Shown one piece after another: positions 52,475-60,948 of a stretch of 64,000 bases of DNA. The notes beneath the pieces were generated by a model. That model did no database searches and was not told the DNA's origin. It saw only the letters and a program-made list of their open reading frames with translations. Made by a program: the position numbers and the translations under genes. Numbering within the stretch: position 1 is the stretch's first letter; the number at the start of each line of letters is the position of its first letter. The stretch is from Dehalococcoidia bacterium (lineage in GTDB: Bacteria; Chloroflexota; Dehalococcoidia; Bin125): contig JAJDTU010000001.1 in assembly GCA_022826965.1 (NCBI GenBank), forward strand, positions 1 through 64,000. Direction: 5' to 3'.

Positions 52475-53788
52475 TCACTGTGATCGTTGGGGCGCAAACG
52501 TTGCCGCCGTTCGTGGATCCGACCCAGCCAGCTTTCGGACCACGACCGGCCAGAAGAAGATCACCACCAGCATCAACGCAAACGCTTCGATCACGACCGA
52601 GATCACCCCCCCCTGGATCCCGAACCACTCGAACATGAAGAAGACCTGCAGGCCGGTCACCGGACCCATCCCGATCACCATCGAGAGCACCCCCATCACC
52701 CGACCGCGCATTTCGGCCGGCGTGCGCGTGACCAGCAAGGCCGTCTGCATGATCGCGAACGCGGAGAAGCCGAAGCCCATGCAGAACGAAATCAGCATCG
52801 ACAAGGGGTACCACGGAGAGAGCACCATGCCCAGTACACAGAGGATGAACCACGCCGTGCCGGCGTAGTAGATGCGGCCCGACTGTCCCCAGCTGCTCCA
52901 GCCCGCGATCGCCAGCGCGCTGACGAACGAACCCGCCCCGACCAACGCCTCAAGCACACCGATCCGCAGTTTGTCGACGCCAAGCAGCTCTTGACCGATG
53001 TCCGGCAGCGCGGCCGCGTACGCGGGGAAGAGCAGATTGAACGCGAGCGTCACCCCCAGGGTGCCGAGCAGCAACTCGCTTCTGCGGATGTAGCTGAATC
53101 CGTCCCGGATGTCGCGCCAGGTCTGCCTGGCGACCTCTCCGAACCCGCTGGCCGACCCGCGGCGAAGCGGCGGACGGTAGCTCAGCGTCGTGGCGATCAT
53201 TGCCGAAACGATGAACGCGCAGGCGGTGAATAGGTAGGCCCACTCGGCGCCCAGTTCCTGCAGCAATCCCGCGCCGATCAGCGGCCCCGGAATGCGTACG
53301 ATCGAGTCGGTCGACCAGTCCAGACCGACGGCGCGACCGACCTGGTGCGGCGCGACGACGTCTGCGATCATCGCCCGGCGGGTGGGAAACTCGACCGACC
53401 AGACCGTCCCGGCGATGAAGACGAACCCCAGCAGCAGCCAGAAATCGATTCCCTCCAGCATCACGTAGGCCGTCAGGGCGAAGTACATGACGGACAGGAT
53501 CAACAGCGAGGCGATCCAGATTTTCTTGCGGTTGAAGCGATCGGCCAGTGCGCCGACGAACATCCCGAACAGCAGCCTCGGTGCCATGCGGACAAGGAAC
53601 GCGAGCGCCACAAAGGCGGCAGCCTCCGCCAGGTCCCTGGCAAACAGTGTGAGCACCAGCATGTCGAGCCAGCGCACCATGCCGGTCACGGCGCCGGCCG
53701 CCCAGACCCGGCGAAAGTCGGGATTGGCTACTAACGCACCAACACCCTGGCCCCGTCGACTTGCAGGTGGCCCGACCCGCAGGCTCAC
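52475..53788 (-). CDS. Major facilitator superfamily transporter
   Basis: 437 residues with about twelve hydrophobic helices. The loop motif GALADRFNRKKIW after helix 2 is the MFS signature, and a weaker one lies at TRTPAEMRGRVMGV. The layout resembles the EntS/MFS_3 exporter group, so export of a small molecule is the best guess. It begins with a GTG that overlaps the stop of the first PPOX gene (GTGA), tying the exporter to that set. Confidence 0.88.
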   Translation of the reverse strand: MSLRVGPPASRRGQGVGALVANPDFRRVWAAGAVTGMVRWLDMLVLTLFARDLAEAAAFVALAFLVRMAPRLLFGMFVGALADRFNRKKIWIASLLILSVMYFALTAYVMLEGIDFWLLLGFVFIAGTVWSVEFPTRRAMIADVVAPHQVGRAVGLDWSTDSIVRIPGPLIGAGLLQELGAEWAYLFTACAFIVSAMIATTLSYRPPLRRGSASGFGEVARQTWRDIRDGFSYIRRSELLLGTLGVTLAFNLLFPAYAAALPDIGQELLGVDKLRIGVLEALVGAGSFVSALAIAGWSSWGQSGRIYYAGTAWFILCVLGMVLSPWYPLSMLISFCMGFGFSAFAIMQTALLVTRTPAEMRGRVMGVLSMVIGMGPVTGLQVFFMFEWFGIQGGVISVVIEAFALMLVVIFFWPVVVRKLAGSDPRTAATFAPQRSQ

Positions 53789-54339
53789 CTCACCGCCTGA
53801 GCCTCCTGTGCGGCCTGATGTGCTGTCTGGTGCTCGCGGTCGCTGCGCTTGCCCCGATACACGCTCAGATCGATCGCGCGCCAGACCTCAGGCGTGACCT
53901 TGAACAGCATGCGCGGCTCGGTCTGCATGTTGGCGAAGAAGGCGTCGACGGCGGCGGCGTTGTCCGGATCGCCCTGACCGACGTACTTCTCGGCCAGCCG
54001 GCGCGATACCGGCCAGATATCGAAGTCGGGCAGCGTCAACGCCTCGGCCGTGCCGTCGATCTCTACGTGCTGAGACGGAGGACCGGATGTCTCGATGCAA
54101 AACGACATCCGAGGATCATTCATCAACTGCTTGCACCACACACGCCCCAGCGTGCCGGTCAGCCAGAGATGTCCCGTCGGCGGATTGCGCAGCGGGTGGG
54201 CGTCCTCGGAGATATCGCCCTCCCAGAGGAACCAGAGCGGCACCGTGTACGGCCGCCCGTCCTGCCGCAGCGTCGCCAGCACGCCCATGTAGGGCTGCTC
54301 CATGAACTCCCGCCAGGCGTCCGGTCGCATTCGAGCCAT
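53785..54339 (-). CDS. PPOX-class (split beta-barrel) flavin/F420-binding protein, copy 1
   Basis: 184 residues. The fold of pyridoxamine-phosphate-oxidase-like proteins is shown by GVLATLRQDGRPYTVPLWFLW and MSFCIETSGPPSQHVEIDGTAE. Members bind FMN, F420 or haem. I chose the ATG at 54339, with AAAGGAG 6 bp upstream. It is one of three neighbours sharing EKYVG-GDP and a conserved LFKVTP motif near the end. It has an extra basic C-terminus not seen in the other two. Confidence 0.85.
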   Translation of the reverse strand: MARMRPDAWREFMEQPYMGVLATLRQDGRPYTVPLWFLWEGDISEDAHPLRNPPTGHLWLTGTLGRVWCKQLMNDPRMSFCIETSGPPSQHVEIDGTAEALTLPDFDIWPVSRRLAEKYVGQGDPDNAAAVDAFFANMQTEPRMLFKVTPEVWRAIDLSVYRGKRSDREHQTAHQAAQEAQAVR

Positions 54340-54419
54340 GTCACTCTCCTTTGAGGGCCAGTGTTTCAACGCATCAGGATTGGATCGAGGGTAAGTCAAC
54401 GGTCCGTATGCGGGTGCCG

Positions 54420-54923
54420 CTACCCTTCCCGCCCCGCGCCCAACTCAGACAGGTCAACCGCCCGCCAGCGATGCGGCGTGACCTTGAACAACATCCGAAC
54501 TTCTGACTGCATCATCTCGAGGTATCCGTCCACCGCCTCGGCGTTCGCCGGATCGCCGCGACCGACGTACTTCTCAATGATCCGCCTCATGATCGGCCAG
54601 ATATCGAACTCATCGGGCATGTGCGGTTCGACGGTTCCGTCGACACCCACGTGCTGGCTCGGCGGTCCGGCCGTGTCGATGCAAAACGACATCGCGCTGG
54701 TGTTGAGCAGGTGCTTGCACCAGATCCGTGTCGGCGATCCGGTCAGCCAGATGTGTCCCCGCGGCGGATTGCTCGACGGATGCATCTCGTCGGGCACCTC
54801 GCCCTCCCACAGATACCAGAGCGGGATCGTGTACGGGGTGCCATCTCGGCGCAGTGTCGCCAACACGCCGGAATAGGGCTGCTCGAAGAAGTCACGCAGG
54901 ACCTCGGGCCTCATCTCGAACAT
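54420..54923 (-). CDS. PPOX-class flavin/F420-binding protein, copy 2
   Basis: 167 residues, colinear with the copies on both sides. It has GVLATLRRDGTPYTIPLWYLW, IWCKHLLNTSAMSFCIDTAG, YVGRGDPANAEAVDGYLE and MLFKVTPHRWRAVDLSE. It keeps the strands expected for flavin binding. An in-tandem duplicate of copies 1 and 3. Confidence 0.85.
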   Translation of the reverse strand: MFEMRPEVLRDFFEQPYSGVLATLRRDGTPYTIPLWYLWEGEVPDEMHPSSNPPRGHIWLTGSPTRIWCKHLLNTSAMSFCIDTAGPPSQHVGVDGTVEPHMPDEFDIWPIMRRIIEKYVGRGDPANAEAVDGYLEMMQSEVRMLFKVTPHRWRAVDLSELGAGREG

Positions 54924-54944
54924 CGACTGCTCCTCGCCAATGCC

Positions 54945-55448
54945 TCACAGATCTTGACCTGCCTCAAACTCGGACAGATCAATCGTGCGCCACTGCTTCG
55001 GCGTCACCTTGAACAGAATGGGCGACATCGAACGCGTCGTCTCCATGTACTGATCGACTTCCTGATCATTGGCCGGGTCGCCTCTACCGACGTACTTCTC
55101 CACCAGGCGACGCATGATCGGCCACGGATCTGTGTCCGCCGCCGACAAGACCTCGACCGTCCCGTCGATCCCTACGTGCATGGCCGGCGGGCCCTCGACA
55201 TCGATGCAGAGCGACATCCGCGGATCGTGTTGCAGGTGCCGGACCCAGGTGCTCGTCGCCCCACCCAGGAACCAGGCGTGGCCGCTGGGCGGATTCTGGG
55301 TGGGATGAACGTCGGCCGGCACCGCGCCTTCCCACAGGTACCAGAGCGGAATCGTGTACGGGCTGCCGTCGCGCCGCAGCGTCGACAGGACGGCGGGCAA
55401 GGGTCGATCAAGGAACTCGCGCAGAACCTCGGCTCGCATTTCAAACAT
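54945..55448 (-). CDS. PPOX-class flavin/F420-binding protein, copy 3
   Basis: 167 residues, the same length as copy 2 with 21 bp between them. It has AVLSTLRRDGSPYTIPLWYLW, RMSLCIDVEGPPAMHVGIDG and ILFKVTPKQWRTIDLSEFE. Differences lie mainly in the loop after the barrel (FLGGATSTWVRHLQH), which could alter substrate choice. The BKACE gene lies 14 bp upstream, so the four and the MFS gene read as one operon. Confidence 0.85.
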   Translation of the reverse strand: MFEMRAEVLREFLDRPLPAVLSTLRRDGSPYTIPLWYLWEGAVPADVHPTQNPPSGHAWFLGGATSTWVRHLQHDPRMSLCIDVEGPPAMHVGIDGTVEVLSAADTDPWPIMRRLVEKYVGRGDPANDQEVDQYMETTRSMSPILFKVTPKQWRTIDLSEFEAGQDL

Positions 55449-55462
55449 GGCTCGCTCCTTTC

Positions 55463-56377
55463 TCAGGGCGTCGAGGGCAGGCCGAGCAATTCGCGCGCCT
55501 CCGCCGGCGACGCGACCGGACGCCCGACCTCGTCACAGAGGGAGACCAGCTCTTCCAGCAGCTCGGTGTTCGACGGCGTCCGGTCGCCGTCCCAGAAGTC
55601 CTCGAGTCCGACCCTGACATGGCCGCCCTTCTCCAACGCCAACCTGGCGAATCCGCTGCCGACGACATCGCCGCCGAGCACCGCGACCGACCATTCGAGG
55701 CCGGTGCCCTCGAGCATCGACAGGTAGGCGTCGAGACACGGCTCGTTGGGCAGCATGCCGAAGCCCAGCGGGCCTCGGCCGGTGCCGGCGAAATAGAGCT
55801 TGACCAGCGATCCGCTCGGCACCAACCCCTTCGCCGCATAGGCGAGCACGACGCGCAGGAAACCGGGCTCGAAGATCGAGATGCTCGCGCCCCGGCCCAT
55901 ACGGTTGGCCAGGGCAAACATCTGGCGGGCGTCGCGATAGGTGTTGATGTAGACCGCATCGACATCATTGGGCAGGCCGTCGGCGTCAGCGCCGCCCAAC
56001 GCGACGCTTCCGCAGTCGATCAGGCCCTGGCCCAACACGCCCGCCGCGTCCAGCGCCGCGAGGTGGCTCAGCCGCACATGGATGTCGGTTCCCGGACCGC
56101 CGCTCGCCTGCGTGGGATAGAAGATCGTGTCCGGGCGCTGGCTGAGGGCTGCGCTCCAGGCGTCGATGTAGGGCTGAGGATCATGCCAACCGGCCCGCGT
56201 GCGCGACGGCTCGCCGATCACCTCGTCGTCGTTGTGGTTGTGGACGATCGCCGCGCCGGCGTCGACGGCGCGAACCGCATCGGCCGCGATCTCCTCAACC
56301 GTGCGCGGAGAGTTCGGATTGCGCGATTGCGGCGTGCCCCCGTTGATCGCCGCTTCAATCACCACGGGTTTGGACAT
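55463..56377 (-). CDS. BKACE family beta-keto acid cleavage enzyme (DUF849)
   Basis: 304 residues of the BKACE family, which split a beta-keto acid with acetyl-CoA. The zinc ligands appear as VHNHNDDE (two His near 46-48) and the late HVRVGLEDFW with a Glu. The TIM-barrel N-terminus VVIEAAINGGTPQSRNPNSP, split as VVIEAAINGG and TPQSRNPN, is characteristic. BKACE members act in lysine fermentation, carnitine and other routes; this one is not assigned. It probably heads the operon with the PPOX trio and the exporter. Confidence 0.87.
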   Translation of the reverse strand: MSKPVVIEAAINGGTPQSRNPNSPRTVEEIAADAVRAVDAGAAIVHNHNDDEVIGEPSRTRAGWHDPQPYIDAWSAALSQRPDTIFYPTQASGGPGTDIHVRLSHLAALDAAGVLGQGLIDCGSVALGGADADGLPNDVDAVYINTYRDARQMFALANRMGRGASISIFEPGFLRVVLAYAAKGLVPSGSLVKLYFAGTGRGPLGFGMLPNEPCLDAYLSMLEGTGLEWSVAVLGGDVVGSGFARLALEKGGHVRVGLEDFWDGDRTPSNTELLEELVSLCDEVGRPVASPAEARELLGLPSTP

Positions 56378-56420
56378 GTCAACACCTCCAACTCGGCAAG
56401 CAGTCTAGGTGGCGCAAACA

Positions 56421-56497
56421 GCCCTCTCCCTCTGGGAGCGGGGAGGCCCCCCTCTGTCCCTACGGGACATCTCCCCCCGCCTGACGGCGGGGGGAGA
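56421..56497. repeat. Palindromic repeats, family B then family A (reverse orientation)
   Basis: A partial family B hairpin (CCCTCTCCCTCTGGGAGCGGGG) is followed by a full family A copy, GGCCCCCCTCTG...GACATCTCCCCCCGCC/GGCGGGGGGAGA. In this copy the second stem is TGTCCC/GGGACA, again a paired variant. Confidence 0.75.
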
Positions 56498-56508
56498 GGG
56501 GAATGGGG

Positions 56509-57207
56509 TCAGGCGGCGGCTTGGGCGGGGGGGATGGGGTCTGGTTCGTGGGTTGGGTCGGTGAGTTGGTCGAGGAAGGTGAGGATCTGGTCGGGGGATT
56601 GGCCGCGGAGCTGGGGGAAGTGTTCGACCGCTTCGGCGATCAGGGCTTCGAGTTCGGGCGGATCGGGGTCTTGGACGGGTTCCTCGATGGTTTTTTCTTG
56701 CGCGGCCTGGGATTCGACGATCTCCCGCTCTGGACTGGAGATCGTGGGATCGGGGGGTGCAATTTGTGATGATTTCGGGGTGGTTTTCTCAGGTTCCTGG
56801 AGATCGTCTTCTGCGAGAACGGTCTGATCGGTGCGTTGCTCGGCGCGGCGGTGGACCTGCTCGACGGTGCGGCGGATCTCGCGGGCGAGGTTGTCGAGCC
56901 GTTGTTGGTGGGCGTCCTGGGCGCGCAGCAGCTCGACCGGGGTGAGATTCACAGCGATCCTGGCGAGCAGGTCGTCGCCGAGGGCGAGGTTGAGTCGGGA
57001 CTGCAAGAGGTGGAGCGATTCGAGCAGCAGGTCGTCGGCGGCAGCGGCGGCGATGGCGCTCCAGTTGTTCTCGACGAGCTTGAGGTCGGCGCGGACGGTG
57101 GCGACGGAGAGGTCGAGTTGTTCAGCGATCTGTTTGAGCGATGTTCCGCGCTGTCGGAGGTAGTGGACTCGGAGGCAACGTCGGCGTTGCTTGGGCGGGA
57201 CGTACAT
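56509..57207 (-). CDS. HTH-containing protein with coiled coil and disordered tail
   Basis: 232 residues. The N-terminus carries a helix-turn-helix (LRQRGTSLKQIAEQLDLSVA, TVRADLKLVE), similar to sigma-factor region 4 or small terminase-like domains. A helical middle (about 55-120) follows, then an acidic, Pro/Gln-rich tail. I do not recognise a family; it may be a transcriptional regulator or a phage-derived protein. GAGG lies 8 bp before the ATG. It is flanked by palindromic repeats on both sides and has no co-directional partner. Confidence 0.65.
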   Translation of the reverse strand: MYVPPKQRRRCLRVHYLRQRGTSLKQIAEQLDLSVATVRADLKLVENNWSAIAAAAADDLLLESLHLLQSRLNLALGDDLLARIAVNLTPVELLRAQDAHQQRLDNLAREIRRTVEQVHRRAEQRTDQTVLAEDDLQEPEKTTPKSSQIAPPDPTISSPEREIVESQAAQEKTIEEPVQDPDPPELEALIAEAVEHFPQLRGQSPDQILTFLDQLTDPTHEPDPIPPAQAAA

Positions 57208-57300
57208 GGTTGGGCCTCGCAGGAGATGGCACGTGTGTTCTGGAGACTATAAAGAATATGTGTTCGTTGTTGTGTCCTGGTTGACGGAGGGGGGAGGCGG

Positions 57301-57337
57301 GCCCTCACCCTAGCCCTCTCCCTCGGGGAGAGGGGAG
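57301..57337. repeat. Palindromic repeat, family B
   Basis: GCCCTCACCCTAGCCCTCTC followed by CCTCGGGGAGAGGGGAGC: the inverse form of the copies near 3880 and 17690. Confidence 0.65.
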
Positions 57338-57419
57338 CAGAAGGGGAGGGAGAGGAACGGGGGTGTGGCAATGCTGATCAGAATTTCCGATACTGGCTAT
57401 GAAAGCGAAGGACTGCACC

Positions 57420-58721
57420 ATGCTGATTGGCTACTTCACCGAGCGCCCGTACCAGGACCCTCAGACCGGATTCTTCGGCGCCACCGGACTCGACCTGACC
57501 GACCTCGACGCTTCGAACTCGGCCTATGACCCGCGCGTCGGCTCGGAGCTCTATCACCGCTACCTCGACGAGAAGATCTACGCCGAGGAGATGGGCTTCG
57601 ACGCGCTGATGCTCAACGAGCATCACTCGACGCCCTTCTGCATGGGCTCGGTGATGAACGTCGAGGCCGCGATCCTCGCGCGGATCACGCAGAAGGCCAA
57701 GATCGTCCTGCTCGGCAACATCTTGCCGATCTGGGAGGACCCGCTCTGGTTGGCCGAGACGCTGGCCCAGATCGACATGATCTCCGAGGGCCGCCTCGTC
57801 ACCGGTTGGGTCCGCGGCGGCGGACGCGAGTCGGTCTCGCACAACGCCCAGGCGCCCTTCAACTGGGAACGCTTCCAGGAGGCGCACGACTTCGTCGTCA
57901 AGGCCTGGTCGACCCCGGGCCCCTTCCGCTGGGAGGGCGAGCACTACAACTTCCGCTACGTCAACCCGTGGTCGCGTCCGATCCAGGACCCGCACCCGCA
58001 GATCTGGATTCCCGGGATTATGAGCCGCAACACGGTCAAATGGACGGCCGAGCACCGCTACCCGTACATCATGCTGGCCACCGACCTCGAACCGACCAAG
58101 CAGTCATTCGCCTACTACGACGAGGTGGCGCAGGAGAACGGTTACGAGGCCGGCTCGGAGCATCACGGCTATCTGTTCAAGGTCCACGTCGACGAGACGG
58201 AGGAGTTGGCCGAGGAAGCAGGCAAGCGCTACCTGCAGGGTCCCTCGAACCCCTTCCTTGAGGGCAACCAGGGCGTGGTCAAGGCCAACCTGCAGAACCT
58301 GCCCGGCCTGACCTCGCGGACCAACGTCCTGCCGACCATCCAGAACTTCGCCGCCGCGGCCTCGCGCGGCCGCACCGCCGCCGCCGAGGCCGCCCTCGCC
58401 GCGCGCGAGGAGCAGCAGCCCGAGGCATCGGACATCTTCGGCTCCTACGAGGACCAGAAGGCGCGGATGACGATCATCACCGGCACGCCCAAGACCGTGA
58501 TCCCCAAGATCCGCCACGTGCTCGAATACCTCCGACCGGGCCAGATCTTCTTCTGGGACGGCGACGGAGCGATGACCCACCAGGACTCGATGCGTTCGCT
58601 GCGGCTCTTCGGCGAAGAAGTGATTCCGGCGACGCGGGAGATCGCGAAGGAGCTGGATTTGAAGTCGGCGTTCGAGGTCGACACGAGGACGGGTGAGGAT
58701 TTGACGGTGGCGGCGGATTAG
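57420..58721 (+). CDS. LLM-class flavin-dependent oxidoreductase 1
   Basis: 433 residues of the luciferase-like monooxygenase fold. MLIGYFTERP at the start, MGFDALMLNEHHSTPF and LPIWEDPLWLAETLAQIDMIS match FMN-dependent alkane-type LLM enzymes. GRLVTGWVRGGGRE is the phosphate-binding loop. I chose the ATG at 57420 because GAAGGA lies 7 bp upstream. It is longer than the two other LLM genes in the window, and probably a monooxygenase needing a separate flavin reductase. Confidence 0.85.
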   Translation: MLIGYFTERPYQDPQTGFFGATGLDLTDLDASNSAYDPRVGSELYHRYLDEKIYAEEMGFDALMLNEHHSTPFCMGSVMNVEAAILARITQKAKIVLLGNILPIWEDPLWLAETLAQIDMISEGRLVTGWVRGGGRESVSHNAQAPFNWERFQEAHDFVVKAWSTPGPFRWEGEHYNFRYVNPWSRPIQDPHPQIWIPGIMSRNTVKWTAEHRYPYIMLATDLEPTKQSFAYYDEVAQENGYEAGSEHHGYLFKVHVDETEELAEEAGKRYLQGPSNPFLEGNQGVVKANLQNLPGLTSRTNVLPTIQNFAAAASRGRTAAAEAALAAREEQQPEASDIFGSYEDQKARMTIITGTPKTVIPKIRHVLEYLRPGQIFFWDGDGAMTHQDSMRSLRLFGEEVIPATREIAKELDLKSAFEVDTRTGEDLTVAAD

Positions 58722-58722
58722 A

Positions 58723-58769
58723 GGCCCCCCTCTGCCTTCGGCATCTCCCCCCGCTCCGCGGGGGGAGAG
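58723..58769. repeat. Double-hairpin palindromic repeat, family A (reverse orientation)
   Basis: Starts one base after the stop codon of the LLM gene and is the exact inverse form of the copy at 3741. The rest of the gap to 58871 shows nothing else. Confidence 0.8.
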
Positions 58770-58871
58770 GGAACGGGAGTGCGGGTTCTCGCGCGGCGGT
58801 GCGTGGGAGAGACGATTGAGACTCCCCCTGAGGGGACTTGTGATGTCGGGCCTGTAAGGAGCTTCCGCCGA

Positions 58872-59849
58872 TTACCGAAGCTCCTCGACGATCTCCGCCA
58901 GTTCGGCCATGGCCTGCATTTGCTGATCGGGTGGGACGTCCCAATTGGGCGTCCGATAGGCGGGGATGGTGAGGGCGTGTTCGAGGCCGGCTTCCTCGTA
59001 TTGACCGAGCGTGTCGACGATTTCGTCTCTTGAGCCGCCGACCACTGCGGGGAATCCTCGGACCGCGTCCGCGTCGCCGTCGAGCATGACCAGCGGACCG
59101 AGCATCGAGATCTCCAGCTCCGACATATCCCGCCCGGCGCGCTCCATCTCTTCCTCGACAATCGCCAGCTCCTCGCGAATCTGGTCGGGCTCTGAGGTGA
59201 TGGTGTGATAGCCAGTCCCGTAGCGCGCCACGCGGCGAGCGGCGATCCGCCCCTTGCCGCCGATCCAGATAGGCACGTGCGGCTGCTGGTAGCAGCCGCT
59301 CAGTCCGCCCAGGTTCTCGAACTGGCGAAAGTGGCCCTCGTGCGAGATCGGGTCGCGCTTAACGCCGTTGGTCCAGGCGCTGATCGCGATCGACATCCAC
59401 TCGTCCGTCAACGCGCCGCGCCGCTCAAACGGCTCGCCGCCAACGCCGAGCGCCTCGAACTCCTCCTCCATCCAGCCGACGCCGATACCCAGGAGCACAC
59501 GGCCCTCAGAGAGCTGATCGATGGTCGCAATTGCCTGCGCCTGGTAGAGCGGATCGCGGTAGGGAATGATCAGGACCGAAGTGCCGATCTGGATCTCGGA
59601 GGTGCGCACGGCCACCGCCGACATCACCGCCAGCGGGTCCATGATGTCCTGGTGGTAGGCGAAACCGGCCACCCCGGAGTCGTTGTATGGGTAACGCGAT
59701 TTGATCGTCGCCGGCATGAAGATGTGGTCATGCACCCAGACCGAGTCGAAGCCGAGTAGTTCTGCGCGCTCGGCCACGTCGACCACGTCGTTGATGTCGC
59801 CGAACTTGCCGGCCGTGCCAAAGTTGCCAATCGGGATTCCGAATTTCAT
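58872..59849 (-). CDS. LLM-class (probably F420-dependent) oxidoreductase 2
   Basis: 325 residues. LGFDSVWVHDHIFMP, EIQIGTSVLIIPYRDPLYQA, LSEGRVLLGIGVGWMEEEFEALG and PIWIGGKGRIAARRVARYG are typical of the F420-type LLM group. GAGGAG precedes the ATG. It is 15 bp from the next LLM gene, so the two form an operon of close paralogues. Confidence 0.88.
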   Translation of the reverse strand: MKFGIPIGNFGTAGKFGDINDVVDVAERAELLGFDSVWVHDHIFMPATIKSRYPYNDSGVAGFAYHQDIMDPLAVMSAVAVRTSEIQIGTSVLIIPYRDPLYQAQAIATIDQLSEGRVLLGIGVGWMEEEFEALGVGGEPFERRGALTDEWMSIAISAWTNGVKRDPISHEGHFRQFENLGGLSGCYQQPHVPIWIGGKGRIAARRVARYGTGYHTITSEPDQIREELAIVEEEMERAGRDMSELEISMLGPLVMLDGDADAVRGFPAVVGGSRDEIVDTLGQYEEAGLEHALTIPAYRTPNWDVPPDQQMQAMAELAEIVEELR

Positions 59850-59864
59850 CGTCTGACTCCTCGA

Positions 59865-60839
59865 CTAGGCGAATGCGGGAAGAATCTCGTCCGAAACGAA
59901 CTGCATGCTGTTCAGCACCCGCTCAACGGTGGTATCGCCCTCCGGCTCGATCATCATCGGCGTCGCGATCAGGTGCTCCACACCGACTCGACCGAAGGCA
60001 AGCAGATCGGAGGCGATCTGATCGGGCGAGCCGTGCAGCAGCGCTCGATCGTCCTCGTCGAGCGTCGTTGTTGAGGGCATCAGGTTCTGTAGGAGCTGGA
60101 TCTCCAGTTCGTCGGGGTCGCGGCGGTCGCGCTCACAGGCGTTGCGCACGCCTTCGACCTCGACGGCCATGTTGTCGACCGTCTGGAAGGCGGCGTGGAA
60201 TCCGTCGCCGTAGCGCGAGGCACGGCGCCAGGCATTGATGCCGTTCCCGCCCATCACGATCGGAATGGTGCCGCCGTCCTCGCGCTTGACCGGCTTCGGG
60301 TAGGCGCCGACGTTGTGAAACTCAACGAACTGGCCGTGGAACGAGGAAGGGCCGGGATTGGTCCAGATCTCACGCATGGCGCGCAAGTACTCGTTGGTCA
60401 CGGCCCCGCGGCGACGGTAGTGAACTTCGGTCAGTCCAAGCGCCTCGAACTCCTCGCGCATCCAGCCGACCCCGGCGCCCAGCACGATCCGACCACCCGA
60501 AATCTGGTCGGCGGCGGCCAGCATTTTGGCCACCACTGCCGGATGGCGGTACGGAATCACGAGCACCGAACAGCCGATTTCGACGGACTGGGTCGCCTCG
60601 GCGAGCGCGCACATCACAACCAGCGGGTCAAAACACTGGATCGTCGACGGCGCGGGGAACTCACCCAGGTCGTTGTAGGGATAGCGCGACTCGATCTGGG
60701 TCGGGACGACGATGTGATCGTTGGTCCAGACCGAATCGAAGCCGAGGTCCTCCGCCGCCTGCGCCACATCGATGCAGGCATTGGGACCGGACTCGTCGTT
60801 GAATCCGTTCATGTTGCCGACGCCGACACCAAATCGCAT
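59865..60839 (-). CDS. LLM-class (probably F420-dependent) oxidoreductase 3
   Basis: 324 residues, paralogous to the gene just downstream: LGFDSVWTNDHIVVP, EIGCSVLVIPYRHPAVVAK, SGGRIVLGAGVGWMREEFEALG and IVMGGNGINAWRRASRYG. I start it at the ATG at 60839 (MRFGVGVGN); the longer frame would reach past the start of the divergent MoxR gene. Substrate unknown. Confidence 0.88.
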   Translation of the reverse strand: MRFGVGVGNMNGFNDESGPNACIDVAQAAEDLGFDSVWTNDHIVVPTQIESRYPYNDLGEFPAPSTIQCFDPLVVMCALAEATQSVEIGCSVLVIPYRHPAVVAKMLAAADQISGGRIVLGAGVGWMREEFEALGLTEVHYRRRGAVTNEYLRAMREIWTNPGPSSFHGQFVEFHNVGAYPKPVKREDGGTIPIVMGGNGINAWRRASRYGDGFHAAFQTVDNMAVEVEGVRNACERDRRDPDELEIQLLQNLMPSTTTLDEDDRALLHGSPDQIASDLLAFGRVGVEHLIATPMMIEPEGDTTVERVLNSMQFVSDEILPAFA

Positions 60840-60948
60840 GATGACCACCCGCGCTCTCGTCTCAGGCCCGTGTTGTCCGTGAATGGTACGCCTTCGTGGA
60901 TACACTGAGCATCGGGCCGAACGGTCGGGCAGGAAGGTCGGGGGCACC

